This document shows, piece after piece, positions 15,457 through 23,097 of a stretch of 35,001 nt of DNA; position 1 is the stretch's first letter; each line of letters begins with the position of its first letter. The position numbers and the translations under genes are program-made. Origin of the DNA: JAAYCI01 sp031549285 (GTDB lineage Bacteria > Bacillota > Clostridia > Oscillospirales > Ruminococcaceae); assembly GCA_031549285.1 (NCBI GenBank), contig JAVBPZ010000022.1:1-35001 (forward strand), written 5' to 3'. The notes under the pieces are model-generated. The model made no database searches. It was not told the DNA's origin and saw nothing but the letters and a program-made list of their open reading frames with translations.

Positions 15457-15550
15457 GACAACGCCTCCCTTTCCCCGTTTTAACCTGCGGATGGCCGGCC
15501 GGTGAAAATGCGCGCCGGAAGGCCGTTTCGAAGTCTTTCTATACAATAAT

Positions 15551-15579
15551 ATCCTAAGCTTTCCGGCAGGCGGTGTCAA
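15551..15579 (-). promoter_or_regulatory. Promoter of the cysteine-synthase-like gene
   Basis: Minus strand consensus TTGACA (15574-15579), 17-bp spacer, TAGGAT (15551-15556). The leader is about 90 nt. No T-box or riboswitch was recognised. Confidence 0.7.
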
Positions 15580-15680
15580 GTAGCGGGGCTTTTGCGAAAC
15601 AGGGCGGATATTGACGAACTGTAAACAAAGATGAATGTTTTGTTAATTCGATGGAAAAAGGCTCCCATTCGCTGGTGGAA

Positions 15681-15689
15681 TGGTATAAT
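15681..15689 (+). promoter_or_regulatory. Extended -10 promoter of the sulfatase gene
   Basis: TGG-TATAAT (perfect -10 with the TGn extension) about 80 bp before the start codon. No good -35 was seen at the expected distance. Confidence 0.55.
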
Positions 15690-15771
15690 ATAAGCAGTGT
15701 TTTTCTGGTATGCAAACGGGGCAATGTTTGACCGGCGCATAGCATAAAAGAATTTAAGGAGGCAAATGGTT

Positions 15772-18093
15772 ATGGCTGTATATCAAGACCCGACGCAACC
15801 CTTTATTCCGGATAGGACGCACCTGCCCATACACGAACCGCTTTATGAACCCGTTACGGTGGAGATGGTGGCAGATGGCCCGCCGCCGCCGCCGCCGCGC
15901 TTTACCGTGAAAGCGCCGGAAGGGGCGCCAAACGTAGTGATTTTTTTGATTGACGACATGGGCTATGGCGCTACCTCTGCATTTGGCGGGCCGATTCCCA
16001 TGCCCACGGCAGAACGGCTGGCAAAAAACGGAATGAAGTTCAACCGTTTTCATACCACCTCCATTTGTGCGCCCACCCGGGCGGCGCTGCTGAGCGGCTA
16101 TAACCACCACAGCGTGAACATGGGCAATATTACCGAGCTGGGGACCGCGTACCCGGGCAACCTGTCTACCCGGCCCAAGAGCGTGACCCCCATGGCACGC
16201 GTGCTGCGGGACAACGGATACTCGACGGCGCAGTTTGGCAAATGCCATGAGACGCCTACCTGGGAGACCACCGTGTCCGGCCCGTTCGACCACTGGCCCA
16301 CCTTCTCTGGTTTTGATAAATTTTATGGCTTCCTGGCGGCCGAAACCAACCAGTACCATCCGGCGCTGGTGGACGGCGTGGTACCCATTGACCCGCCCGA
16401 CCGCGAGGATTACCACCTGACGGAGGACCTGGCGGACAAGTGCATTGAGTGGATGCATGCCCAAAAGGCTCTGACGCCGGAAAAACCAATGTTTGTGTAT
16501 TTTGCCCCCGGTGCCACCCATGCGCCGCACCATGCACCAGAAAAGTACCGTGATATGTACAAGGGGAAATATGATGAGGGCTGGGATGTGATTCGCCAGC
16601 GCACCCACGAGAATATGCTGAAGATGGGCATTATTCCCGCGGGCAGCAAGATAGCGGACAAACCCGCCGACATTCCCGACTGGGACACTCTGTCCGACAT
16701 GGAGAAAGAGCTGTATGCCCGCGAGATGGAGATTTATGCCGGGTATGCACACCACACCGATGAAAATATCGGCAGAGTGGTGGATGCGCTGGAAAAGATG
16801 GAGATTCTGGACAACACGGTCATCTTCTATATCCTGGGCGACAACGGCGCCTCCTGCGAAGGGCTGATGAATGGCGTCGTAAATGAAAACTCCACGCTGA
16901 ACCACGTGTTGGAATCCGCCGAATATGTGCATTCCAAGATGGATATTTTGGGCACCGAAGAGGCATACAACCATTACTCTATGGGCTGGGCCATTGCCAT
17001 GGATTCCCCCTTTATGTGGGCCAAAACCACCGCGTCCAACTTTGGCGGTACCCGCAATGGCATGATTTTCCATTGCCCCGCCAAGTACAAAGGGAACGGC
17101 GAAGTGCACAGCCAGTTCCACCACGTGATAGACGTGGCGCCCACGGTGTATGAGCTGGCCGGCATTCCGCAGCCAAAGACCGTGGATGGCATAGAGCAAA
17201 AACCGGTGGAAGGTACCAGCATGGTGTATGCGCTCCAGGATGCCGCCGCGAAAGGCCGCCACGAGACCCAGTATTTTAACGTCTTCTCCAACTTTGGCGT
17301 GTACCACGACGAGTGGTTTGCCGGTGTGGTGAACAAAGCGCCCTGGGCGTTCGCGCCGAAGTGGGAGCATCTGGAAGACTGTGTGTGGGAACTGTACAAC
17401 CTGAAAGAGGACTTTGCCTGCGCCCATGACCTGGCGGACCAGTACCCCGAGAAGCTGGAAGAAATGAAGAAGGTTTACCACGAAGAGGGCGTGAAGCACA
17501 ACGTGTTCCCGATGGATGGCCGTAGCGCGGTGCTGCTGAACGATGAGATTGCCGAGCGGCCCACCGTGCTGGGCAAGCGCAAAGACATTACCATGCACGA
17601 GGGCTTCAAACGCGTGAACGAGCATGCCTTCCTGAATCTGAAAAATCACTCGTATACCATTACGGCGGAGGTGGAGGTGCGACCCGGCAAGGCCACCGAT
17701 GGCGTTATCTTTGCGCTGGGCGGGCAGTTTGGCGGCCTGTCCCTGTACGTGAAGGATGGGGTGCCGACCTTCTGCTACAATTTTACCGCCATGGAGAAAT
17801 ATTATATACGCAGCAGCAAAAAGCTGGCTGATGAGCGCAATCAGATTGTGGTGGATTTTGTGTATGATGGCACAGAGAGCGACATTGGCAAGGGCGGAAA
17901 CGTGACTATGCACGTGAACAACGAAAAAGTGGGCGAAGGCCGTGTGGAAAAGACCATGGGCATGCAGATGACCATTGACGAAGGCGCGGATGTGGGCCAG
18001 CAGGGCCTGACGGCGGTCTCGGACGAGTACACGGTGAAAACCAGCAAGTTCCAGGGGAATATTTTCAGCGTGAATGTCCGGGTGAACGATTAA
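15772..18093 (+). CDS. Arylsulfatase family enzyme, Cys-type, cytoplasmic
   Basis: 773 aa. The alkaline-phosphatase-fold sulfatase domain starts at NVVIFLIDDMGYG (metal ligands Asp61 and Asp62). The catalytic motif is CAPTRAALLSG, with Cys99 as the residue converted to formylglycine. QFGKCHE and ILGDNGAS (Asp357, Asn358) complete the metal and sulfate site. A C-terminal beta-rich region (about 625-773; GGQFGGLSLYVKDGVPTFCYNF) is the LamG-like part found in long bacterial arylsulfatases. No signal peptide is present, so it should act inside the cell. The Cys form would need a radical-SAM maturase in an anaerobe; none is in this window. AAGGAGG is 9 nt before the ATG at 15772 and only 3 nt before another ATG at 15766, so 15772 is preferred. 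A Pro-rich run lies at about 37-42. Confidence 0.93.
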   Translation: MAVYQDPTQPFIPDRTHLPIHEPLYEPVTVEMVADGPPPPPPRFTVKAPEGAPNVVIFLIDDMGYGATSAFGGPIPMPTAERLAKNGMKFNRFHTTSICAPTRAALLSGYNHHSVNMGNITELGTAYPGNLSTRPKSVTPMARVLRDNGYSTAQFGKCHETPTWETTVSGPFDHWPTFSGFDKFYGFLAAETNQYHPALVDGVVPIDPPDREDYHLTEDLADKCIEWMHAQKALTPEKPMFVYFAPGATHAPHHAPEKYRDMYKGKYDEGWDVIRQRTHENMLKMGIIPAGSKIADKPADIPDWDTLSDMEKELYAREMEIYAGYAHHTDENIGRVVDALEKMEILDNTVIFYILGDNGASCEGLMNGVVNENSTLNHVLESAEYVHSKMDILGTEEAYNHYSMGWAIAMDSPFMWAKTTASNFGGTRNGMIFHCPAKYKGNGEVHSQFHHVIDVAPTVYELAGIPQPKTVDGIEQKPVEGTSMVYALQDAAAKGRHETQYFNVFSNFGVYHDEWFAGVVNKAPWAFAPKWEHLEDCVWELYNLKEDFACAHDLADQYPEKLEEMKKVYHEEGVKHNVFPMDGRSAVLLNDEIAERPTVLGKRKDITMHEGFKRVNEHAFLNLKNHSYTITAEVEVRPGKATDGVIFALGGQFGGLSLYVKDGVPTFCYNFTAMEKYYIRSSKKLADERNQIVVDFVYDGTESDIGKGGNVTMHVNNEKVGEGRVEKTMGMQMTIDEGADVGQQGLTAVSDEYTVKTSKFQGNIFSVNVRVND

Positions 18094-18150
18094 CGGAAAA
18101 ATGCACGAAAAAACGAAAGAAAATATTTTATAATGTTTTATCTGCAGTGT

Positions 18151-18190
18151 TCTCCCGGGGCTGGCGGTTTGCTGGCTCCGGGAGATTTTT
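18151..18190 (+). terminator. Terminator of the sulfatase gene
   Basis: TCTCCCGG / CCGGGAGA stem followed by five T residues, about 60 nt after the stop codon. Confidence 0.8.
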
Positions 18191-18229
18191 GCATGGGTGT
18201 TTTTTTCTGTATGGATGACGTTTTTTTGC

Positions 18230-18257
18230 TTGACTTTATTTTTTTTTCTGCTATTAT
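18230..18257 (+). promoter_or_regulatory. Promoter of the secreted SPTTG protein
   Basis: TTGACT (18230-18235), 16-bp T-rich spacer, TATTAT (18252-18257), about 75 bp upstream of the ATG. Confidence 0.65.
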
Positions 18258-18331
18258 GGAAACGGTTTTTGGCTGGTTATTAACTGGGCGGCGAAAAATC
18301 AAAAAAATTACGAAGGTGGTTTGCGAGAATT

Positions 18332-18856
18332 ATGAAGAGAAAAATGATGACGGCTTTTGTGGCAGTGATGGTAGTTGTAATGGTTTTTGTACCGATGACA
18401 GTGCTGGCGGATTCGCCGGTGGTTTCCGCGACCGTGATTGATGAAGCGAAGTCCAGCCTGCCGACCGGCGCCCAGTTGGTGTATACCACCAGCGTTGCAT
18501 CTGGTGATGTGGCGACCCTGCAGGCGGCGGCACAGAGCGCGGGCCTGAACGGCGCGGCCAGCAGCGGTATGTTTGATATTTCCCTGGAGGACGGGCAAGG
18601 CAATGCGACCCAGCTGGGTGCGGACGGCTACATTTATGTGGATGCCCCCGGTGTGAAGGCCGGCGATAAGGTGACCATTCTGCACGTGAAGGCTGACGGC
18701 AGTGTGGAGACCCTGTATGGTGCCGCGGGCGATGGCTACTTTACCTTCTATTGCGCGGACTTCTCTCCGTTTGCTTTCTATGTGACCCGTGCGTCTGCTG
18801 CCACCGGCGGCGGCACCACCACCGCAACCTCCCCGACGACCGGCGTGTATGCCTGA
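18332..18856 (+). CDS. Secreted protein ending in a sortase-B-like SPTTG motif
   Basis: 174 aa. A clear signal peptide (MKRKMMTAFVAVMVVVMVFV, cleavage probably after VLA-D at 26/27). The exported part has a beta-type domain with GVKAGDKVTILHVKADGSVETL and FTFYCADFSPFAFYVTR. This 'shape then SPFAF' pattern often precedes the sorting signal in clostridial surface proteins. A Gly/Thr-rich linker leads to SPTTGVYA, where the protein stops. SPTTG (167-171) fits the (S/P)PxTG motif known for clostridial class B sortases, but the hydrophobic segment and basic tail that normally follow are missing. A sortase gene lies 115 bp downstream. It may be a natural soluble form, a truncated substrate, or a protein anchored some other way. 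No close family is recognised. Confidence 0.75.
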   Translation: MKRKMMTAFVAVMVVVMVFVPMTVLADSPVVSATVIDEAKSSLPTGAQLVYTTSVASGDVATLQAAAQSAGLNGAASSGMFDISLEDGQGNATQLGADGYIYVDAPGVKAGDKVTILHVKADGSVETLYGAAGDGYFTFYCADFSPFAFYVTRASAATGGGTTTATSPTTGVYA

Positions 18857-18907
18857 GCGGTTTGGGACACAGTGGTTTGTGATATGTTTTGAACGAAAAA
18901 GATAATG

Positions 18908-18943
18908 ACAGGCAAAAACCCGCGAAAGCGGGTTTTTGCCTGT
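18908..18943. terminator. Bidirectional terminator/palindrome between the secreted protein and sortase
   Basis: Perfect stem ACAGGCAAAAACCCGC / GCGGGTTTTTGCCTGT with a GAAA loop. The T5 run within the right arm (A5 on the left) gives terminator character in both directions. It implies the sortase may be transcribed mainly from another signal or by read-through. Confidence 0.75.
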
Positions 18944-18971
18944 TGATTTTGCCGGATGAAAAGGACATGGT

Positions 18972-19730
18972 ATGATGCGAAAGAAGCAGGGAACGTATAC
19001 AATGCGCGCGGGCGTGTGCCTGGCGCTGGTGGCTGTATTGGTGCTTGGTTTGCTGGGCGGATGCGCCGCGGTGCCCGCCGAGACCAGCGCCGCAACCGCG
19101 CAGCCGGCCGCTGCGGCGCCGGAGGATGATTCCTTTGTGCCGAATGTGTTCCGCCGGAACGTGGATTTTGGCACATTGCAGGGAGAAAACCAGGATATCA
19201 TTGGCTGGATAGAGGTGCCGGAGACAAATATCGATTACCCGGTATTGTGCACAAGTGACAATGCCTTTTATTTGAACCATGACGAGTACGGCGAGTATGA
19301 CACCTATGGCGCTATTTTTATTGACATGAGCAACGCGCCGGATTTTTCCAGCCCGGTGACGGTGGCGTACGGGCACTATACCCCGGACGAGACCCATTTC
19401 ACCCAGCTGCACAAGTATGAGGACAGGGACTTTTTTGACACTAACAAAGCGGTGTATGTGTATACCCCCGGCCACCAGCAGACCTATGAGGTGGTGGCGG
19501 CGTTTTTGGCGGATGACCGGAATGTCCTGTTCCAGAAGGATTACTCCACGCCGGACGGCATGCAGGAGTTTATTGACTGGATGGCCGGGACCCGCGGGCT
19601 GGAAGCGAACATCAACCTGGACGGCGTGACGGCGGCGGACAAGTTTTTGATGCTGTCTACCTGTACGCAGGAGGCGTACCACGACGGGTACCGGTATGTG
19701 GTGGTGGCGAAGCTGGTGAATGCCATATGA
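18972..19730 (+). CDS. srtB: Class B sortase with a lipobox-like N-terminus
   Basis: 252 aa. The catalytic domain starts at about 62. SrtB landmarks are DIIGWIEVPETNIDYPVLCTSDNAFYL, GAIFIDMSN, VAYGHYTPDETHFTQL with catalytic His135, MLSTCTQEAYHDGYRY with nucleophile Cys231, and Arg241. Family members cut proteins at a sorting motif and join them to the cell wall. The N-terminus runs MRAGVCLALVAVLVLGLLGGC: the hydrophobic stretch ends in LGGC (Cys31), a good lipobox, where class B sortases usually have an uncleaved anchor. This sortase may therefore be lipid-anchored. The start has AAAGGA 7 nt upstream, and a second ATG follows directly. Its stop overlaps the start of the LCP gene by 4 bp, so the two are translationally coupled. 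Confidence 0.92.
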   Translation: MMRKKQGTYTMRAGVCLALVAVLVLGLLGGCAAVPAETSAATAQPAAAAPEDDSFVPNVFRRNVDFGTLQGENQDIIGWIEVPETNIDYPVLCTSDNAFYLNHDEYGEYDTYGAIFIDMSNAPDFSSPVTVAYGHYTPDETHFTQLHKYEDRDFFDTNKAVYVYTPGHQQTYEVVAAFLADDRNVLFQKDYSTPDGMQEFIDWMAGTRGLEANINLDGVTAADKFLMLSTCTQEAYHDGYRYVVVAKLVNAI

Positions 19731-20782
19731 CGGCGGCGCTGAAGGCCTTTCCAAAACGGGTGGGAGCGTTTTTAAAGCGGGCGAACACCGGGCGGTGGCG
19801 CTGGCTGTTCCGCGTGGGCGCCGGGCTGCTGGCGTTGGTGCTGTTGCTGGCGATGCTGCTGGTGTTTTTTACCAATTGCCGCTGGGGCTTGTTTCGGCAG
19901 GAAAACCCCTATGGCGTGCACGGCGCGCCGGTGGAGGCGGACCAGCTGTATTTCGTGGAGGATGGCGTTACCTGGCGCTATAACCCGGATGTCATTAACC
20001 TGCTGGTGCTGGGGACCGACCCGGAGGAAAACCGCGCGAATGTTGTGTTCGCCAGCCAGGCGGATACCATTCTGCTGTTTACCATCAACACCAAAACCGG
20101 CACGGTGGATATGTTGCCGATTCCGCGGGATATTGTGGTGCCGGTGATTCGGCTGGATGTGTTTAATGAGATAGCGTTTACCGAGCCGCAGCCGATTTGT
20201 ACCGCGTATGCCTATGGCGATGGTGCGCTGGTGAGCGGGCAGCTGATGGAGGCAGCGGTTTCGTACCTGTTGTACGGGATTCCCATTCACCGGTTTGCCG
20301 CGGTGGGGCTGGACGGGTTGTGGAACATGACCGATTACGTGGGCGGCGTGCCGGTGGAGGTGACGCCGGATTTTGCGCACATGACCGACGTGCCGGTGGG
20401 CGAAACGGTGCTGCTGGACGGCGAAATGGCCGAGGAGTTTGTGCGCGGGCGCAGCCTGCCGCTGATGGATGGCTCGAACCTGAGCCGTATGGTGCGCCAG
20501 CGGCAGTATTTGTTTTCGCTGGTGAATGTGGTGAAGCAGAAGACCAAAGCGGACATTACCTTTCCGTTTAAGCTGTATGGTGAGATGGAGCCGTATGTGA
20601 ACACCGACCTGTCGTTCCGGGAGATGGCGTATCTGGCGCCGCGGCTGATGGCGGCGGAGGAGATACAGCTGCATGTGATGGAGGGCGAAACGGTGCCGAG
20701 CGAGACGCAGGAAGTGGAGTATGTTGTGGATGAAGCGTTCCTGCGGGCGTATATAAAGACCTATTGCTTTGTGCCGGAATGA
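19727..20782 (+). CDS. LytR-CpsA-Psr (LCP) family protein
   Basis: 351 aa. A short cytoplasmic N-terminus is followed by one membrane helix (about 30-48) and an extracellular LCP domain: VINLLVLGTDPEENR (89-103), QADTILLFTINTKTGTVDMLPIPRDIVVPV with the conserved Asp113 and Arg134, and SRMVRQRQYLFSLV (252-265) with the Arg/Gln pattern that binds the polyprenyl-pyrophosphate headgroup. LCP proteins transfer lipid-linked wall polymers (teichoic acids or capsule) to peptidoglycan; in some species they attach glycans to proteins. The ATGA overlap with the sortase gene argues for a shared envelope role. It ends before a strong terminator at 20821. Confidence 0.9.
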   Translation: MTAALKAFPKRVGAFLKRANTGRWRWLFRVGAGLLALVLLLAMLLVFFTNCRWGLFRQENPYGVHGAPVEADQLYFVEDGVTWRYNPDVINLLVLGTDPEENRANVVFASQADTILLFTINTKTGTVDMLPIPRDIVVPVIRLDVFNEIAFTEPQPICTAYAYGDGALVSGQLMEAAVSYLLYGIPIHRFAAVGLDGLWNMTDYVGGVPVEVTPDFAHMTDVPVGETVLLDGEMAEEFVRGRSLPLMDGSNLSRMVRQRQYLFSLVNVVKQKTKADITFPFKLYGEMEPYVNTDLSFREMAYLAPRLMAAEEIQLHVMEGETVPSETQEVEYVVDEAFLRAYIKTYCFVPE

Positions 20783-20820
20783 GCGGGACGGCACATGGCC
20801 CCGACGAAAGATGCGACCGA

Positions 20821-20852
20821 CACGGCTGCCCGGGAGGGCGGCTGTGTTTTTT
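20821..20852 (+). terminator. Terminator after the sortase-LCP unit
   Basis: CACGGCTGCCC / GGGCGGCTGTG stem (two wobble pairs) with a GGGA-type loop, followed by six T residues. Confidence 0.85.
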
Positions 20853-20958
20853 GCTGTTGGGTGTGCGTGGGACAGCTGGTAGCAGTGGCGTGCGGATACC
20901 GCTATCCAGGTAAATTGCGGTGGTGGCGGGCAGGCGGGAAAGGCCGGCAGCAAAACCC

Positions 20959-20987
20959 TTGACAAGGGGGTGGCTGGAGCCTATAAT
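20959..20987 (+). promoter_or_regulatory. Perfect-consensus promoter of the ylxM-ffh-rpsP-khpA unit
   Basis: TTGACA (20959-20964), exactly 17-bp spacer, TATAAT (20982-20987). This is the strongest promoter seen in the window, and it suits a housekeeping operon. The start is expected near 20993-20995. Confidence 0.9.
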
Positions 20988-20999
20988 AAAAGTGTTGCA

Positions 21000-21020
21000 T
21001 GTAAAGCGATTCGCTTTACA
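21000..21020 (+). promoter_or_regulatory. Perfect palindrome at the 5' end of the ylxM transcript
   Basis: Arms TGTAAAGCG (21000-21008) and CGCTTTACA (21012-21020) with a 3-nt centre, beginning about 6 nt after the expected transcription start. It is either a 5'-stabilising RNA hairpin or an operator overlapping the start region. No protein is known to bind it. Confidence 0.55.
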
Positions 21021-21054
21021 CTCGCTGTGCTTCTTGCGAAGAGAGGGAGAGAAA

Positions 21055-21420
21055 ATGCCGAAGAACCTTGAGATTTCATATCTGCTGGATTTTTATGGCG
21101 ATGTGCTGACCGAGAAACAACGTGATGTGATGGAGCAGTATTATAACGATGATTTGTCGCTGGCGGAGATAGCGGAGAATTTTGGCATTACGCGCCAGGG
21201 CGTGCGGGATTCCATCAAGCGCGGGGAAGGCATTTTGCTGGACCTGGAGGAAAAGGTGGGGTTTGCCACGCGGTACCGCACGTTGCAGGGCGGGCTGGCA
21301 CAGCTACAGGGGATTGCGCAGGAGCTGGCATTCCGGGGCAAGACCGGCGCCGCCAGCCCGGAGGACACCGCGCGCGACGCGGGACGGATGCTGGTGATTT
21401 TGGAAGAGCTGGCGGAGTGA
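21055..21420 (+). CDS. ylxM: YlxM/UPF0122 helix-turn-helix protein
   Basis: 121 aa. The sigma-70 region-4-like HTH is in DVLTEKQRDVMEQYYNDDLSLAEIAENFGITRQGVRDSIKRGE (about 15-57), followed by a helical C-terminal half. YlxM (UPF0122) is nearly always encoded next to ffh in Firmicutes and is thought to act with the signal recognition particle pathway. The open frame extends 45 codons upstream across the promoter and palindrome; the ATG at 21055 has a GGGAG ribosome binding site and gives the family length. It is the first gene of the unit, followed by ffh after a 260-nt gap that carries a GC-hairpin array. Confidence 0.93.
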   Translation: MPKNLEISYLLDFYGDVLTEKQRDVMEQYYNDDLSLAEIAENFGITRQGVRDSIKRGEGILLDLEEKVGFATRYRTLQGGLAQLQGIAQELAFRGKTGAASPEDTARDAGRMLVILEELAE

Positions 21421-21510
21421 GCGAAACATTTGGGACCAATGTTTTGCAGGAGATGGGCGGCAGGGGTATTTTGCCGCAGCCATGATAGAAGGGAACAAAA
21501 GCGTACGTAG

Positions 21511-21612
21511 CCCGGGGACGCGGCGGGCAGGGCGCGGCGCGAAGCGCTGCGGCGTGGCCGGCGGGCCGCCGAAGGCGGACGGGCGCGGAGCGCCCACGGC
21601 GCCGGGCGGGTT
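21511..21612 (+). repeat. GC-rich hairpin array between ylxM and ffh
   Basis: A run of perfect GC hairpins with G-N-A triloops: CGCGGCGC-GAA-GCGCTGCG (21533-21551, one wobble), CCGCC-GAA-GGCGG (21566-21578) and GGGCGC-GGA-GCGCCC (21581-21595), inside a wider GC-only stretch. It is transcribed as part of the operon leader of ffh. Similar arrays lie at about 23.92-24.02 and 33.06-33.13 kb. There is no T-tract, so these are not terminators. Confidence 0.65.
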
Positions 21613-21680
21613 TGGGCGATGGGCCGGGGCTGCGGTGGAGAAACAAGTAAGGCGAGAGTCTGCGAAAGGAGGCCAGGCGT

Positions 21681-23012
21681 ATGGCGTTTGAAAGTTTGAG
21701 CGACAAGCTGTCGCAGGTGTTTAAAAAGCTGCGGGGCAAGGGCAAGCTGAGTGAAAACGACATTCGCCTGGCCATGCGCGAGGTGCGCATGGCGCTGCTG
21801 GAAGCGGACGTAAACTATAAGGTTGCGAAGGATTTTATAGACACGGTGACCGAGCGCGCCATTGGCCAGGAAGTGATGGACAGCCTGACCCCGGCGCAGC
21901 AGGTGGTCAAGATAGTGAACGAAGAGCTGACCGCGCTTATGGGCAGCGAAAACGAGTATGTGCACCTGAAAAGTACCCCGCCGACCGTGGTACTGATGTG
22001 CGGCCTGCAGGGCAGCGGCAAGACCACCCATTCGGCGAAGCTGGCCCGGTTTTTTGCGAAGCAGGGGCACCGGCCGCTGCTGGTGGCGTGCGATATTTAC
22101 CGGCCGGCGGCTATAGACCAGCTGCAGGTGGTGGGCAAAACCGCCGAGGTACCGGTGTTCACATTGCCCGGCGAAAAGCCGGAGGCGATTGCTAAAAAAG
22201 CGGTGGCCCACGCAAAGGATTACGGTAACGACGTGGTGATTTTGGATACCGCGGGGCGGCTGCACGTGGACGAGGAACTGATGGCAGAACTGCAGCGTAT
22301 AAAGAAAACCGTGCAGGTGGACGAGACGCTGCTGGTGGTGGACGCCATGGTGGGCCAGGACGCCGTGAATGTGGCGAAAAGCTTTAACGAGGCGATTGGC
22401 ATTGACGGGGTGATTATCACCAAGCTGGACGGCGACACCCGCGGCGGCGCGGCGCTGTCAGTGCGCGCGGTAACCGGCAAACCGATTAAGTTTGCGGGTG
22501 TGGGGGAAAAGATTACCGACCTGGAAAGTTTTTACCCGGACCGTATGGCCAGCCGTATTTTGGGCATGGGGGACGTGCTGACCCTGATAGAAAAGGCGCA
22601 GGATGCCGCCGATGAAAAAGAGGCGGAGCAAACGGCCAAGCGCCTGTTGGAGAACAAGTTTGACATGAACGACCTGCTGAGCCAGCTGACCCAGCTGAAA
22701 AAAATGGGCGGCGCCGGCGCGCTGATGTCCATGATGCCGGGGGCGGCCACCGCGAACGCCGGCGAGGTAGACGAGGGGCAGCTGGTGCGCATAGAGGCGA
22801 TTATACAAAGCATGACCAAGGGCGAACGCGCGAAGCCGGCGACGATAGACCCAAAGCGCAAGCGGCGCATTGCGGCCGGCAGCGGTACCCGTGTGGAGGA
22901 CGTGAACCGTCTTTTGAAGATGTACGAACAGATGAGCAAGATGATGAAGCAGTTCAAGAAGAACCCGAAGGCGTTTGGGCGCATGACCCGCGGGATGGGA
23001 ATGGGGTTCTGA
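21681..23012 (+). CDS. ffh: Signal recognition particle protein Ffh (SRP54)
   Basis: 443 aa, full length. The N-domain four-helix bundle is at 1-90. The G-domain has P-loop GLQGSGKTT (108-116), DTAGR, and TKLDGDTRGGAALS. The Met-rich M-domain (about 325-443) ends KQFKKNPKAFGRMTRGMGMGF and binds 4.5S RNA and signal sequences. It is a GTPase that, with the SRP RNA and FtsY, targets nascent membrane and secreted proteins to the translocon; neither the RNA nor ftsY is in this window. AAAGGAGG precedes the ATG. It lies in the usual Firmicute order ylxM-ffh-rpsP. Confidence 0.98.
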   Translation: MAFESLSDKLSQVFKKLRGKGKLSENDIRLAMREVRMALLEADVNYKVAKDFIDTVTERAIGQEVMDSLTPAQQVVKIVNEELTALMGSENEYVHLKSTPPTVVLMCGLQGSGKTTHSAKLARFFAKQGHRPLLVACDIYRPAAIDQLQVVGKTAEVPVFTLPGEKPEAIAKKAVAHAKDYGNDVVILDTAGRLHVDEELMAELQRIKKTVQVDETLLVVDAMVGQDAVNVAKSFNEAIGIDGVIITKLDGDTRGGAALSVRAVTGKPIKFAGVGEKITDLESFYPDRMASRILGMGDVLTLIEKAQDAADEKEAEQTAKRLLENKFDMNDLLSQLTQLKKMGGAGALMSMMPGAATANAGEVDEGQLVRIEAIIQSMTKGERAKPATIDPKRKRRIAAGSGTRVEDVNRLLKMYEQMSKMMKQFKKNPKAFGRMTRGMGMGF

Positions 23013-23042
23013 GGTGATTCCGCAGAAGCAGTGATATTGTCG

Positions 23043-23097
23043 GGTAACCGAGGATATATAGGTGAGTGCTGAATACAGTTTAAGTTCAGCGGTTACC
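23043..23097 (+). promoter_or_regulatory. Structured leader element upstream of rpsP
   Basis: Two nested inverted repeats: outer GGTAACC (23043-23049) with GGTTACC (23091-23097), inner GCTGAA (23068-23073) with TTCAGC (23085-23090). The right arms are contiguous while the left arms are separated by 18 nt. It would form one stem with a large internal bulge about 95 nt before the rpsP start. It could be a translational or attenuation control element; no known family is recognised. Confidence 0.4.

Noticed and set aside
15457..15550. T-box or SAM riboswitch before the cysteine-synthase-like gene
   Set aside because: The leader is about 90 nt with no T-box sequence, no terminator-antiterminator pair and no SAM aptamer motif.
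15754..17913. Long open frame on the minus strand opposite the sulfatase
   Set aside because: It is the antisense shadow of a well-supported sulfatase gene. It is rich in His, Gly and Val as expected of a reversed frame, and has no ribosome binding site or family signature.
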